Source: a virus. Taken from it: 32,503 nt of DNA. A program made the position numbers and the translations under genes. The notes under the pieces are model-generated. The model did no database searches. It was not told where the DNA came from and saw nothing but the letters and a program-made list of their open reading frames with translations. Location: IMG/VR virus record IMGVR_UViG_3300020204_000217, positions 1 to 32,503 of that record; one strand, 5' to 3'. Of this stretch, positions 1 to 6,933 are shown piece by piece; position 1 is the first letter of the stretch, and the number at the start of each line of letters is the position of its first letter.

Positions 1-152
1 CCAGTGAGATCAACACGAGCATTACCAGCGCGGAGGGTCAAACGAGAAGCCTTCTTAGCCTTTGGAAATGGAGTAGAGAGATAAATCTCAACGCCAGTGC
101 TGTTATGGCCGACGAAGTTAGTCTTGTTACGAGCATTCTTACGAGTATACAT
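1..152 (-). CDS. Unknown small basic protein, 3' end outside window
   Basis: The first 50 codons of a minus-strand gene whose end lies beyond the left edge. The protein begins MYTRKNARNKTNF and is rich in Lys and Arg. I do not recognise the family. The start at 152 follows a purine-rich leader (AAAGAAAG) that could act as a weak ribosome binding site. A sigma70-like promoter (221-249) and a palindrome (195-212) lie upstream, so it seems to start its own transcript, separate from the uvdE-like gene behind it. That the stretch is coding rests on an uninterrupted frame, a plausible composition and the promoter placement. Confidence 0.6.
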   Translation of the reverse strand, partial: MYTRKNARNKTNFVGHNSTGVEIYLSTPFPKAKKASRLTLRAGNARVDLT

Positions 153-194
153 ATTTATGTTTTCTTTCTTTTTTTGTTTGTTTGTTTTTGTTTC

Positions 195-212
195 GTTAGT
201 TACGTCACTAAC
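195..212. promoter_or_regulatory. Palindrome just downstream of predicted transcription start (possible operator)
   Basis: GTTAGT, a 6-nt centre, then ACTAAC: perfect 6-bp arms whose centre is itself nearly palindromic (TACGTC). It would occupy about +2 to +19 relative to the promoter at 221-249, a place where a repressor could block transcription, or it could form a small hairpin in the leader. Confidence 0.35.
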
Positions 213-220
213 TTAAATTT

Positions 221-249
221 ATATTACACCATCTTTATCAATCCGTCAA
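221..249 (-). promoter_or_regulatory. Sigma70-like promoter for the leftmost gene
   Basis: On the minus strand TTGACG (244-249) is followed after 17 nt by TAATAT (221-226). Predicted start of transcription is near 214, giving a leader of about 60 nt before the ATG at 152. Confidence 0.55.
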
Positions 250-260
250 CATCTTTTTCA

Positions 261-1172
261 TTAAATTTTATATTCAGTCTCAAATCGTTCAATTGCATAG
301 TCTTTTGCCTTGAACTCAAATTCAAAATCAACATCTAAATTTAGATATTCACTAGGTAGTTCACGAACATAATCACTGTGTGCTCTAGGATTGTGATTAC
401 TTGGGTCATTGTCACTAAAGTGAAACAACGGTCGATAATTTTGCCAAGTGCTACAAGCTAGGTTTACAGCCTCTTTAGCCGTTAACTTGCCACTATTACA
501 ACGAAAATGAAGATTGTCGTAAGTAATAGGAATACCAGTCTTACAGTAAATAATATCATACAATTCTTGAACATTCCAACTATTAGGTTTGTCTTCGTTC
601 TCAAGTACTAGCCTAGACCTCACATTGTGTGAAAGTGTGTTATATACATCAATAAAGCGCAAGGCGATGTCTTTTACATTACCTTTATAACAGTTAATGT
701 GAATATTAATAGGAGCTTCATAACTTTGAGGTAGTTCCAACATATCCATCATTTTAGCATGCATGTTCAATTCCTCAATAGATTTATTAACTACAGTAGG
801 ATTTGCACTTGCAGGTACAACAAATTGGTCAGGATGAGTGCTACACCGTATTTTGTTTTGTTTAATAATTTTAGCACACAAACCAAACTCATTTTGTATT
901 GCTTTATAATTGTATGTGTTTTCTAACAACAAATTAGCTTCAGGAAGCGTTTCTAGTGGCATCATACCACTTGTTACTCGGTAGTTCCATTTACGTAAAG
1001 CGCAAAACTCCAGCGTTTTACGAGTAACATATACGTTATTTAGTGTTCTATCAGCTACAATTTTTTCAGCTTCTTTACGATTAAGTGATAAAAATCGAGT
1101 CTTTGTCATTGTGGACGCTTTAATACCCTGTTCTTGCAACTTAAGAGAAATACAACAAAGAGATTTATTCAT
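261..1172 (-). CDS. uvdE: UV damage endonuclease (UvdE/UvsE family)
   Basis: A 303-residue protein of the UvdE family, metal-dependent TIM-barrel endonucleases that nick DNA 5' of UV photoproducts and start an alternative excision repair path. The length equals that of stand-alone bacterial enzymes (about 300 aa). Visible metal-site motifs in family order: HPDQ (113-116), H158 in INIHIN, E191 in RLVLENED, DNLH (219-222), HFS (H251), AHSDY (H265) and an acidic EFKAKD segment (about 286-291). The start is set by the N-terminal strand MNKSLCCISLKL, which fits the family N-terminus; no Shine-Dalgarno lies before it, and a consensus promoter places the transcript start on the ATG itself. In a phage it would repair host or viral DNA in sunlit water. 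Family assignment is firm; activity is inferred. Confidence 0.93.
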   Translation of the reverse strand: MNKSLCCISLKLQEQGIKASTMTKTRFLSLNRKEAEKIVADRTLNNVYVTRKTLEFCALRKWNYRVTSGMMPLETLPEANLLLENTYNYKAIQNEFGLCAKIIKQNKIRCSTHPDQFVVPASANPTVVNKSIEELNMHAKMMDMLELPQSYEAPINIHINCYKGNVKDIALRFIDVYNTLSHNVRSRLVLENEDKPNSWNVQELYDIIYCKTGIPITYDNLHFRCNSGKLTAKEAVNLACSTWQNYRPLFHFSDNDPSNHNPRAHSDYVRELPSEYLNLDVDFEFEFKAKDYAIERFETEYKI

Positions 1173-1178
1173 TTTTAT

Positions 1179-1206
1179 ATTATATTATTTATTTATAAAA
1201 TGTCAA
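1179..1206 (-). promoter_or_regulatory. Consensus sigma70 promoter, apparently leaderless, for uvdE
   Basis: On the minus strand TTGACA (1201-1206), 16 nt, TATAAT (1179-1184), then 6 nt and the ATG at 1172. Both hexamers match consensus exactly. Transcription normally starts about 7 nt after the -10, which is the A of the start codon. The spacer also contains TATAAATA (1190-1197), the T4 late consensus, which may be chance. Confidence 0.7.
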
Positions 1207-1210
1207 GTAG

Positions 1211-2395
1211 TTATCTTCCCACTTCATTAAAGTAAGCAGATTTAGCTTCATCATACGTCATACCTATCATTTTATTATAATAATGTATGTCAGGCTTTAA
1301 ATTGTCCTCATTCTTTAACTTTTTATACCTATCTACAGCTTTGGGTCTCCACCAATCCATTATTCCGTTTATATCACGTTTAAAAAGTTCTTTTATCCTC
1401 AAATCATTATCACCAATTTTATTTTGAAGATACTCTTTGGTGTTTTCATAAAAACAACTATAGTATACTCCTCTCTCATATCCATGTTGATAATGACTTT
1501 GTTTTAAATCACATTTACTAAACAACATAGATAATACTCTACTTTTAGCACCTGTAACTGGACCTGATACACCTTCTTTTTGAGTCATAGCGTTTTCATA
1601 CTTTTCTTTACATTCAACTTTCAACCAGTCATGCCAAATTTTGTAAATATCATCATCAGGTTTAATTGCAATTTTACCAGCGCTAGTACCACACTTATGC
1701 CACCACTTTAGACTATTATACATACTGTAACTACCATACAAACTAGTTGTTGTCATACCTACAAGAGTTTGATTGTATAGTTCTCTCCACTTATCTTGTA
1801 CACTTTTACTAACTACCATCGCAGCTGCTAACTTACCACCCAAGAAATTATAACCAAATGGTTGTGTACTAATAATACTACTACCAATTGCGCTATGTGC
1901 TAATTTCTTATCCTCAATCTTATTATTTTTATTCCAACCAATATAGTTATCACGATCAGTAATAGTAATAACATCGCTACTTACTGCTAGTACGCCAATA
2001 TAAGGAGTTTCTGGTTTACTTTTATCTATAACGAGAAATTTAAGAAATCTGCCAGGAGTTTGACTGAACTCAAATGTGCTTACAAATACTCTCAATAGAG
2101 TCCAATCTTCATTTTGTTGTTTAGTTTCTACATACAATAATTCAGGTTGACAGTTTTCTATTTCTTTTATTGTAAGTAATTCATCATTGATGTCGGTTGG
2201 AGTCCATATCTTAGCTTTAATAGTATTAAGTTTACTAGCTATATCTCTATAATTTTGTACTTCTAACCATTTCTTGTAGAAAGTCTGTTCTTCTACAGAC
2301 ATAGCTTTTAAGAAATTTAGATTATCAACTAATCTCTTTTTGTTAAAATCAAAATTAAATTTCTTCACTCCAAAAAATTTTTCTAATGGTTCCAT
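1211..2395 (-). CDS. DUF4338 / DruA-like protein
   Basis: A 394-residue protein whose middle part resembles the DUF4338 domain, known from DruA of Druantia defence and from stand-alone phage and transposon-linked proteins. The similarity is by motif order: RFLKFLVID...PYIGVLAVSSD, then RDNYIGW (near 148-154), a segment ending in GGKLAAAMVVSK, and a W-x-x-x-Y after it. The biochemical role of DUF4338 is not settled. A Cys/His-containing and Trp-rich C-terminal half (GVYYSCFYENTKEYL, DWWRPKAVDRYKKL) completes it. No Druantia helicase (DruE) neighbour is present, so this is not a Druantia operon. There is no Shine-Dalgarno; a promoter element (2402-2429) ends 6 nt before the ATG. The family call is from memory of the pattern and moderate. 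Confidence 0.6.
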   Translation of the reverse strand: MEPLEKFFGVKKFNFDFNKKRLVDNLNFLKAMSVEEQTFYKKWLEVQNYRDIASKLNTIKAKIWTPTDINDELLTIKEIENCQPELLYVETKQQNEDWTLLRVFVSTFEFSQTPGRFLKFLVIDKSKPETPYIGVLAVSSDVITITDRDNYIGWNKNNKIEDKKLAHSAIGSSIISTQPFGYNFLGGKLAAAMVVSKSVQDKWRELYNQTLVGMTTTSLYGSYSMYNSLKWWHKCGTSAGKIAIKPDDDIYKIWHDWLKVECKEKYENAMTQKEGVSGPVTGAKSRVLSMLFSKCDLKQSHYQHGYERGVYYSCFYENTKEYLQNKIGDNDLRIKELFKRDINGIMDWWRPKAVDRYKKLKNEDNLKPDIHYYNKMIGMTYDEAKSAYFNEVGR

Positions 2396-2401
2396 ATGTA
2401 T

Positions 2402-2429
2402 ACTATACCATGACTTTCAAGAAACTCAA
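2402..2429 (-). promoter_or_regulatory. Promoter with leaderless geometry for the DUF4338 gene
   Basis: TTGAGT (2424-2429), 16 nt, TATAGT (2402-2407), 6 nt, ATG at 2395. The spacing equals that at uvdE and the helicase gene. Confidence 0.5.
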
Positions 2430-2649
2430 TATAAAAGAGAATATATTCTACATATTAGAATTATCTACAACCGAATTTGTTATATATGATAATAAATTTG
2501 ATATTCCTATATATTATGGTAAATGGAATATGATTGAGGGTATAATTAAAAATATTAAACAATATAACAAGAACGCTTCAATTTACTATTATGTAAAAGA
2601 AAAAGGCGGTCCATTAACATTGAACCGCCAGTGGTCTTATAATATATAA
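2410..2649 (+). CDS. Small hypothetical protein on the plus strand (uncertain)
   Basis: An open frame of 79 codons from ATG 2410 (the frame opens at 2386, inside the start of the opposite gene), beginning MTFKKLNIKENIFYIL, Ile/Tyr/Lys-rich, ending in a Trp-containing tail. Composition is protein-like and the stretch would otherwise be a 260-bp gap, but there is no ribosome binding site, no clear promoter in this direction, and its 3' part holds the terminator of the opposing gene. It may be a real divergent gene or only a chance frame in AT-rich DNA. Confidence 0.35.
   Translation: MTFKKLNIKENIFYILELSTTEFVIYDNKFDIPIYYGKWNMIEGIIKNIKQYNKNASIYYYVKEKGGPLTLNRQWSYNI
2596..2628 (-). terminator. Rho-independent terminator after the 121-aa gene
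   Basis: Read on the minus strand: GGCGGT (with some weaker pairing inside), loop, ACCGCC, then TTTTTCTTTT. It lies about 30 nt past the stop at 2658 and separates this gene from the DUF4338 gene. Confidence 0.7.
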
Positions 2650-2657
2650 TTATATAC

Positions 2658-3023
2658 TTAAGCCGTAATCTTACTGTCTACATTCAGAACAATTACCTTA
2701 TCATTTGTAGATGGCTTAGTAGTATCAACTGCCAAAATATTGAAAGTCATACTATCTTTGAGAATAACTTCTCTAGACTTAGCCTCATCAATATGAGCCT
2801 GTGTCGGTGTACCATGTACAAACACAATTGTTGGACGACCCTTACCGTTGTGAAGTACTCCCATCTCATTAACCTCGCCAGTCTCGATAGCCTTCTTAAG
2901 GCGAACTCGTAGAGTAATCTCTACAAAGTCTGGATTAGCCTGATTCAACTCCTTAATTGTAAAAGCGTTGGTAGGCCACTTAACGGTTAGGTTGGTCTTG
3001 TTCTTACGATCAGTCTTTTTCAT
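2658..3023 (-). CDS. Hypothetical 121-aa protein, possible winged-helix fold
   Basis: I do not recognise this gene. It starts with a lysine-rich stretch, followed by WPTNAFTIKELNQANPDFVEITLRVRLKKAIETG, which reads like a helix-turn-helix (a start of 'FTIKEL', two helices and then a loop), and HNGKGRPTIVF, which resembles the wing strand of winged-helix proteins. A DNA-binding or regulatory role is a guess from that pattern. It has its own strong promoter (3082-3109), a 50-nt leader with a clear AAGGAG site 8 nt before the ATG, and its own terminator, so it is a single-gene unit that is likely well expressed. Confidence 0.75.
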   Translation of the reverse strand: MKKTDRKNKTNLTVKWPTNAFTIKELNQANPDFVEITLRVRLKKAIETGEVNEMGVLHNGKGRPTIVFVHGTPTQAHIDEAKSREVILKDSMTFNILAVDTTKPSTNDKVIVLNVDSKITA

Positions 3024-3081
3024 TTTTATTTCTCCTTATTATTTTTGTTTATGTTAATTGGTATACTATACCATAAATTAT

Positions 3082-3109
3082 ATTATATCATTGTTATATT
3101 ATATGTCAA
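3082..3109 (-). promoter_or_regulatory. Consensus sigma70 promoter of the 121-aa gene
   Basis: TTGACA (3104-3109), 16 nt, TATAAT (3082-3087): both hexamers perfect. It overlaps the stop codon of the VWA gene upstream. Transcription would start near 3075; the next 14 nt (3061-3074) repeat the element at 2398-2411. Confidence 0.7.
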
Positions 3110-5162
3110 GTGATTCCATCATCTTTTTATTAAGAGTATTGGCTATCTGTACATAGTTCTCTACATTGATATAATTTGCGTCAACTCCATACATAATCTT
3201 AAACAACTCTTTGCTGTTAGGATTAATGTAATGGTCTGTAATAAAATAACTGATTACAGTATAACCATTATTACGAATCTTTTTTACTTGGGTTTGAGTA
3301 TGTTTGGCAGCTTCCTCATTAGAATATGAAATAACGCTCTGATTATCAACATAAGCAGTAAAATATGGTTCGCCATCGCTCATATTCACAAAGTAACTAT
3401 TAGTATTATCGTCTGACACAGGTAGATACTTCATAATAGCCTCAAAACACAGTCCTTCGGGCGTAGTACCCCTAGCACTCAAATACGGAAACAAGTTACG
3501 AATCTTACTAAACTTATCTACCTTACTATTATAAGCAACAAGAATATATGGATTACGATTGGTAGTAGTTCTAAAACTAATAGTTAGATTAACATTGTCC
3601 AACATACTTGCAGCCTTAGCAAGAGATACACACAATTTAATAGCACGATTCCACTTGGACCCATGCATACTAGCACTAGCATCAACGCTAATGTGAAAAT
3701 TAATTTTCTTATACTTTTCGGTAAGAGTAGTATAAAAAATATTCTCGTCACTAAATCCGAGTTCATGAATCAAACGTTTATCTAACTTTCCAGTATATCT
3801 ACGAGAAAACTTGAAAGTATTAACTTCATTACGAATTTGTAGACGACGGCCAAGTTTAGTGCCCATAATAATACCTTGGTTGATGGAATCCAAATTCTTC
3901 TTGTAAGAAATGTCATTACCATCACCAATGTATAGAGGACACTGATCAGAAAAAAGCAAATCTTTAGTCATGTTTTTAACAACGATACATTCGATAGCAC
4001 CACCATTAAATTTTTTTGTATAGTCATGTGCAACATCAACCAATTCAACCTTGCTCTTTTCAAGAGTATCAAGAATCTGTTTCTCTTTCTTAGAAACTTT
4101 CTTTTTCTTAAGAGTTCCTTTGATAAAATCTTTTTGTCTATTAAAAGCCTTCTTAATCTTTTCCAACTTTGCTTTACTAATAGTACTATCTTGTCCGATA
4201 TTGGTAACAACATCATTGGTTGAATTAACCGCCGTTTGTTCTCCACCAAGAATATCTTCCACACTACCAGTAACAGCTACATTGTTTTCATCATTTTTAT
4301 TAGATTCTTGTAATTCACCATCGCCTTCACCGGATTTTTCGTCAACAGATTTAACAGTTTTGGTCTCATCTACTTCAGTAATATTTTTAAATAAAATCTC
4401 AGCAATAGTAAAAGCAACATTTAATCGATCTTCCGGCTTAGACAGACGAATAATGTTACTCAAATCCAAAGCCTTAGCAATATCGATCAAACCAGGCAAT
4501 GCTCGCAAATTTGTATTGGGATTCGTAAGATTAATGATACGAAACATATAAGACTCTACACCAGGCACCTTATATAGTTCACTGTCCAAAGCATCATTAA
4601 TAACTTTGGCATTAAAATACTTATCATATAAAGCATCGTAATAACCACGGTAACCAGGCGCATTTGTGTGTACCATGTAGTCAATATAACGATCCTCCAC
4701 ATAATTAAGAAGATCCTTACAAATATTGCTTACAACATTCTTACTAATATTAAGCGGTTCAGTTATATCGTAAATACTACGAGGAACTTTCATCCAAATA
4801 CTCTTGAACAATTCAAAATCGCTATACTTGATATGACTAGCCTCATGTAGAGAAAGTCCTACAGCAACATCAAAATTATCCTTTTTGGTGATATCACTAC
4901 TTAAGTAAACATGAGTTCCATCGGTACAATTAATATTGTTATCATTAAATGTAACCGGAATATTTTGATTAGTCAAAATACTAACATAGTTAGCAATCGC
5001 ACGACGAGCAGACGACAGCCTAATCAACTGACGAGTGTGTTCACTCTGACGAGTTTCAATCATTTCATCCGTTAAAGCAACAGCCTCATTATCAGCTTTT
5101 GCTTCTTCAATAAAATCCCACTCGTCATGTTCTGTTAGCCAGAAATCACTTAGACTACCCAT
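3099..5162 (-). CDS. Metallopeptidase-like protein with C-terminal VWA domain (MoxR partner)
   Basis: A 687-residue protein with two recognisable parts. N-terminal: HEASH at 106-110, followed by NYVEDRYID (153-161, E156 as likely third ligand), a gluzincin-type zinc site seen in metallopeptidase-like VWA proteins. C-terminal: a von Willebrand A domain with the MIDAS motif DASAS at 494-498 and a downstream SDGEP. A charged, low-complexity linker (about 260-370) joins them, including a Lys-rich stretch. VWA proteins of this kind, including CobT-like ones, work with a MoxR/CobS-type AAA+ ATPase, and that ATPase is the gene just upstream in the same operon (18-nt gap). Together they probably remodel or load a metal into a target protein; the target is unknown. 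Proteolytic activity is possible but not shown. Confidence 0.85.
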   Translation of the reverse strand: MGSLSDFWLTEHDEWDFIEEAKADNEAVALTDEMIETRQSEHTRQLIRLSSARRAIANYVSILTNQNIPVTFNDNNINCTDGTHVYLSSDITKKDNFDVAVGLSLHEASHIKYSDFELFKSIWMKVPRSIYDITEPLNISKNVVSNICKDLLNYVEDRYIDYMVHTNAPGYRGYYDALYDKYFNAKVINDALDSELYKVPGVESYMFRIINLTNPNTNLRALPGLIDIAKALDLSNIIRLSKPEDRLNVAFTIAEILFKNITEVDETKTVKSVDEKSGEGDGELQESNKNDENNVAVTGSVEDILGGEQTAVNSTNDVVTNIGQDSTISKAKLEKIKKAFNRQKDFIKGTLKKKKVSKKEKQILDTLEKSKVELVDVAHDYTKKFNGGAIECIVVKNMTKDLLFSDQCPLYIGDGNDISYKKNLDSINQGIIMGTKLGRRLQIRNEVNTFKFSRRYTGKLDKRLIHELGFSDENIFYTTLTEKYKKINFHISVDASASMHGSKWNRAIKLCVSLAKAASMLDNVNLTISFRTTTNRNPYILVAYNSKVDKFSKIRNLFPYLSARGTTPEGLCFEAIMKYLPVSDDNTNSYFVNMSDGEPYFTAYVDNQSVISYSNEEAAKHTQTQVKKIRNNGYTVISYFITDHYINPNSKELFKIMYGVDANYINVENYVQIANTLNKKMMESLDI

Positions 5163-5180
5163 AATAATATTTTGTTAAAA

Positions 5181-6155
5181 TTAGAACGGAGGTTGATCGC
5201 TCTTCAGAGGATCATTGAACAAATTCTCTTTACTTTCACTAGGTACATACTTTTGTACAAGCTGCTTCATATAGGTTCGTTCGCTATCAACACCGCCGTC
5301 CTCAGTGAAATTAGGATAGATGGTAGACTCAGCAATTTCAAGCAAATTAAATCCATCAACAATAAGTTCAGCGATTTCAACCGTACTACGAGTAGGAATA
5401 AAATTGGTCAACTTACTATCTTCTGTCTTGACTTGCTTACGAGTATGGTCAGCAATCTCACAAACACTCTTGAGAATTCCGAGTTGTTTATCATCGTTAA
5501 TATCAAAACGAGTTTTAAGCAAATTATATTCACTGTCAACATCAAGTGGACTCATCTCAATCTTAACTGGAAAACGACTGAGAAGAGCGCGGTCCATAAC
5601 TCTAGTTGCGGTATATTCATTACCAACATTAGCGGTAGCAATAAAAGTAACGCCTTCAGCAACCTTTACAATCTCACTGTCTTCCTTTTCATCCAATCGT
5701 AGATAACGTTGAAGATCATCAAGTACAGTCATCAAAATATTTACACCGTCATGATGAGCCCGGCTGATCTCATCAAGAAGAATAATTGCACTTGGAGTAC
5801 GAATTGCCTTGACAAAGCTAGATTCCTTAAAAAGTGTACCAGTACCCTTATCAAAGTGGGTATTACCAATTAGAGCACTACGAGCATCTTGTGTAGCACC
5901 GAGATTGAAATAATAAAAACTAGACTCTTTACCAAGCACCTTCGCAACTGTCTGAGCAGCAAGAGTCTTACCACATCCAGTAGGACCAAGAAGTAAAATG
6001 TTCTTACCGCGAATGGCGCTACGAACCATGTACTTCCATTTCAAATCACCCATAATCAATGAGGTAGGACGCAAACTAATACACTTGTCAAGATAATCCT
6101 TCATGTTGAAGTTCTTAGATGTGAGGAGGTTAATAGTAGTTTTATTGTTCTTCAT
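5181..6155 (-). CDS. MoxR/CobS-type AAA+ ATPase
   Basis: A 324-residue AAA+ ATPase. Walker A GPTGCGKT at 57-64, Walker B AIILLDE at 123-129, sensor-1 TANVG (174-178) and the arginine region TATRVMDRALLSRF (182-195), all typical of MoxR/CobS-like enzymes. These hexamers use ATP to remodel a partner that usually has a VWA domain; the next gene encodes such a protein. CobS-like genes are known in marine T4-like phages, where cobalt insertion into cobalamin has been proposed; a B12-dependent ribonucleotide reductase lies 1.5 kb away, but no CobN is present here, so that link is only suggestive. It has its own promoter (6182-6209) and heads the two-gene operon. Confidence 0.9.
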   Translation of the reverse strand: MKNNKTTINLLTSKNFNMKDYLDKCISLRPTSLIMGDLKWKYMVRSAIRGKNILLLGPTGCGKTLAAQTVAKVLGKESSFYYFNLGATQDARSALIGNTHFDKGTGTLFKESSFVKAIRTPSAIILLDEISRAHHDGVNILMTVLDDLQRYLRLDEKEDSEIVKVAEGVTFIATANVGNEYTATRVMDRALLSRFPVKIEMSPLDVDSEYNLLKTRFDINDDKQLGILKSVCEIADHTRKQVKTEDSKLTNFIPTRSTVEIAELIVDGFNLLEIAESTIYPNFTEDGGVDSERTYMKQLVQKYVPSESKENLFNDPLKSDQPPF

Positions 6156-6181
6156 ATTTATTATTTAATTGTTATAAGACA

Positions 6182-6209
6182 ATATTACCACACATTTAAA
6201 TAAAGTCAA
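6182..6209 (-). promoter_or_regulatory. Promoter of the ATPase/VWA operon
   Basis: TTGACT (6204-6209), 16 nt, TAATAT (6182-6187). Predicted leader is about 20 nt. It lies between the terminator at 6221-6253 and the ATG at 6155. Confidence 0.6.
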
Positions 6210-6220
6210 CCGTCAAAATA

Positions 6221-6253
6221 AAAAAAACCGCCAGTTTCCTAGCGGTTTTTTCG
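6221..6253. terminator. Bidirectional Rho-independent terminator
   Basis: A-run, AAACCGC, 10-nt loop, GCGGTTT, T-run. On the minus strand it ends transcription of the PVV-repeat protein gene (stop at 6270) and isolates the ATPase operon behind it. Confidence 0.8.
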
Positions 6254-6269
6254 TATAAGTTGTTGAAAT

Positions 6270-6659
6270 TCAACGGTTTCTACGTTGTACAACGGGACGA
6301 TGTACAACGGGACGATGACTACTTGATGCGCCGCCTACCCATACGGTGCCTGTCACTGGAGAACGATAACAATCTGGACGATAATAATTTACAACCGGTA
6401 CAGTACATACTGGTTGAGTAGAAACTACAGGCGGTGTATACACAACTGGTTGAGTGTAAACTATGTGGTGTACAACTGGTTGAGTATATACCACTGGCGT
6501 AGCACATACAACCGGCGCACAAACTACAGGAGGATAATATACAGGAGCACAAAATCCTCCTCCGAAGCCAAAAGATATTCCCCAACTAAAACTTCCCGCA
6601 TTTACATCAGTAAGTGAGAATACGAGTGTCAATATTGATAGAATTAATGATTTTTTCAT
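6270..6659 (-). CDS. Secreted PVV-repeat, cysteine-containing protein
   Basis: A 129-residue protein with a clear signal peptide (MKKSLILSILTLVFSLTDVNA, cleavage probably after residue 21 at VNA/GS). The mature part has a Gly/Phe stretch (SFSWGISFGFGGGF) and then many repeats of the type Y-T-Q-P-V-V / A-P-V-V-C / H-R-P-V-V with six Cys and many Tyr. No enzyme domain is visible. Such proline-valine repeats occur in secreted or envelope proteins of several bacterial groups; in a phage genome this suggests a gene taken from a host, acting in the periplasm or envelope. An extended -10 (TGTTATACT, 6680-6688) stands about 20 nt upstream. It ends with TGA, rare in this window. A 15-bp tandem repeat is present near 6285-6316. 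Confidence 0.75.
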   Translation of the reverse strand: MKKSLILSILTLVFSLTDVNAGSFSWGISFGFGGGFCAPVYYPPVVCAPVVCATPVVYTQPVVHHIVYTQPVVYTPPVVSTQPVCTVPVVNYYRPDCYRSPVTGTVWVGGASSSHRPVVHRPVVQRRNR

Positions 6660-6694
6660 ATATTTATTTAACTATTATTAGTATAACACATTTG

Positions 6695-6922
6695 TTATGA
6701 CTTGTCTCTAAAAAAGTAATTAAAGAAAAAAGTAGTTGCAGCTATAAGCCCCATAAATTGCCATTTAAATTGTTCTAATTTAGTAATTCTATTTTCTACT
6801 TGTACTATATTTTTATTTACACCATTTTCTATAACGGTGAGTCGCTGATTTATTGCATTTAGATTTGCATCAATTCTTGCAACTACAGCATTATAGTCAT
6901 TTGGATTGTAATCTGGCGACAT
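6695..6922 (-). CDS. XhlA-like coiled-coil protein with C-terminal membrane segment
   Basis: A 75-residue protein: an N-terminal coiled coil of polar heptads (about residues 10-50, DANLNAINQRLTVIENGV and KNIVQVENRITKLE), then one hydrophobic segment (about 54-70) and a short basic tail. This matches the layout of the XhlA (haemolysin) family, small phage or prophage proteins that assist holin/endolysin lysis. No endolysin or holin is visible next to it in the window. The gap to the preceding gene is only 11 nt, so they are likely co-transcribed. Confidence 0.7.
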   Translation of the reverse strand: MSPDYNPNDYNAVVARIDANLNAINQRLTVIENGVNKNIVQVENRITKLEQFKWQFMGLIAATTFFFNYFFRDKS

Positions 6923-6933
6923 AACAAGTTATA

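Noticed and set aside
1190-1197. T4-type late promoter TATAAATA upstream of uvdE
   Set aside because: It lies within the spacer of a perfect sigma70 promoter, and such octamers are frequent in AT-rich DNA; the sigma70 reading explains the start better.
1211-2395. A Druantia defence operon
   Set aside because: Only a DruA-like domain is present, with no DruE helicase or other Druantia gene in the neighbourhood.
4051-4551. A 166-codon open frame on the plus strand opposite the VWA gene
   Set aside because: It lies wholly inside the coding sequence of the VWA gene, has no ribosome site and reads as low-complexity Ser/Leu/Phe; it is a shadow of the real gene.
5172-5706. Two overlapping plus-strand open frames (176 and 128 codons) opposite the MoxR gene
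   Set aside because: They mirror the codons of a clear AAA+ ATPase with all motifs intact, so they are antisense shadows.
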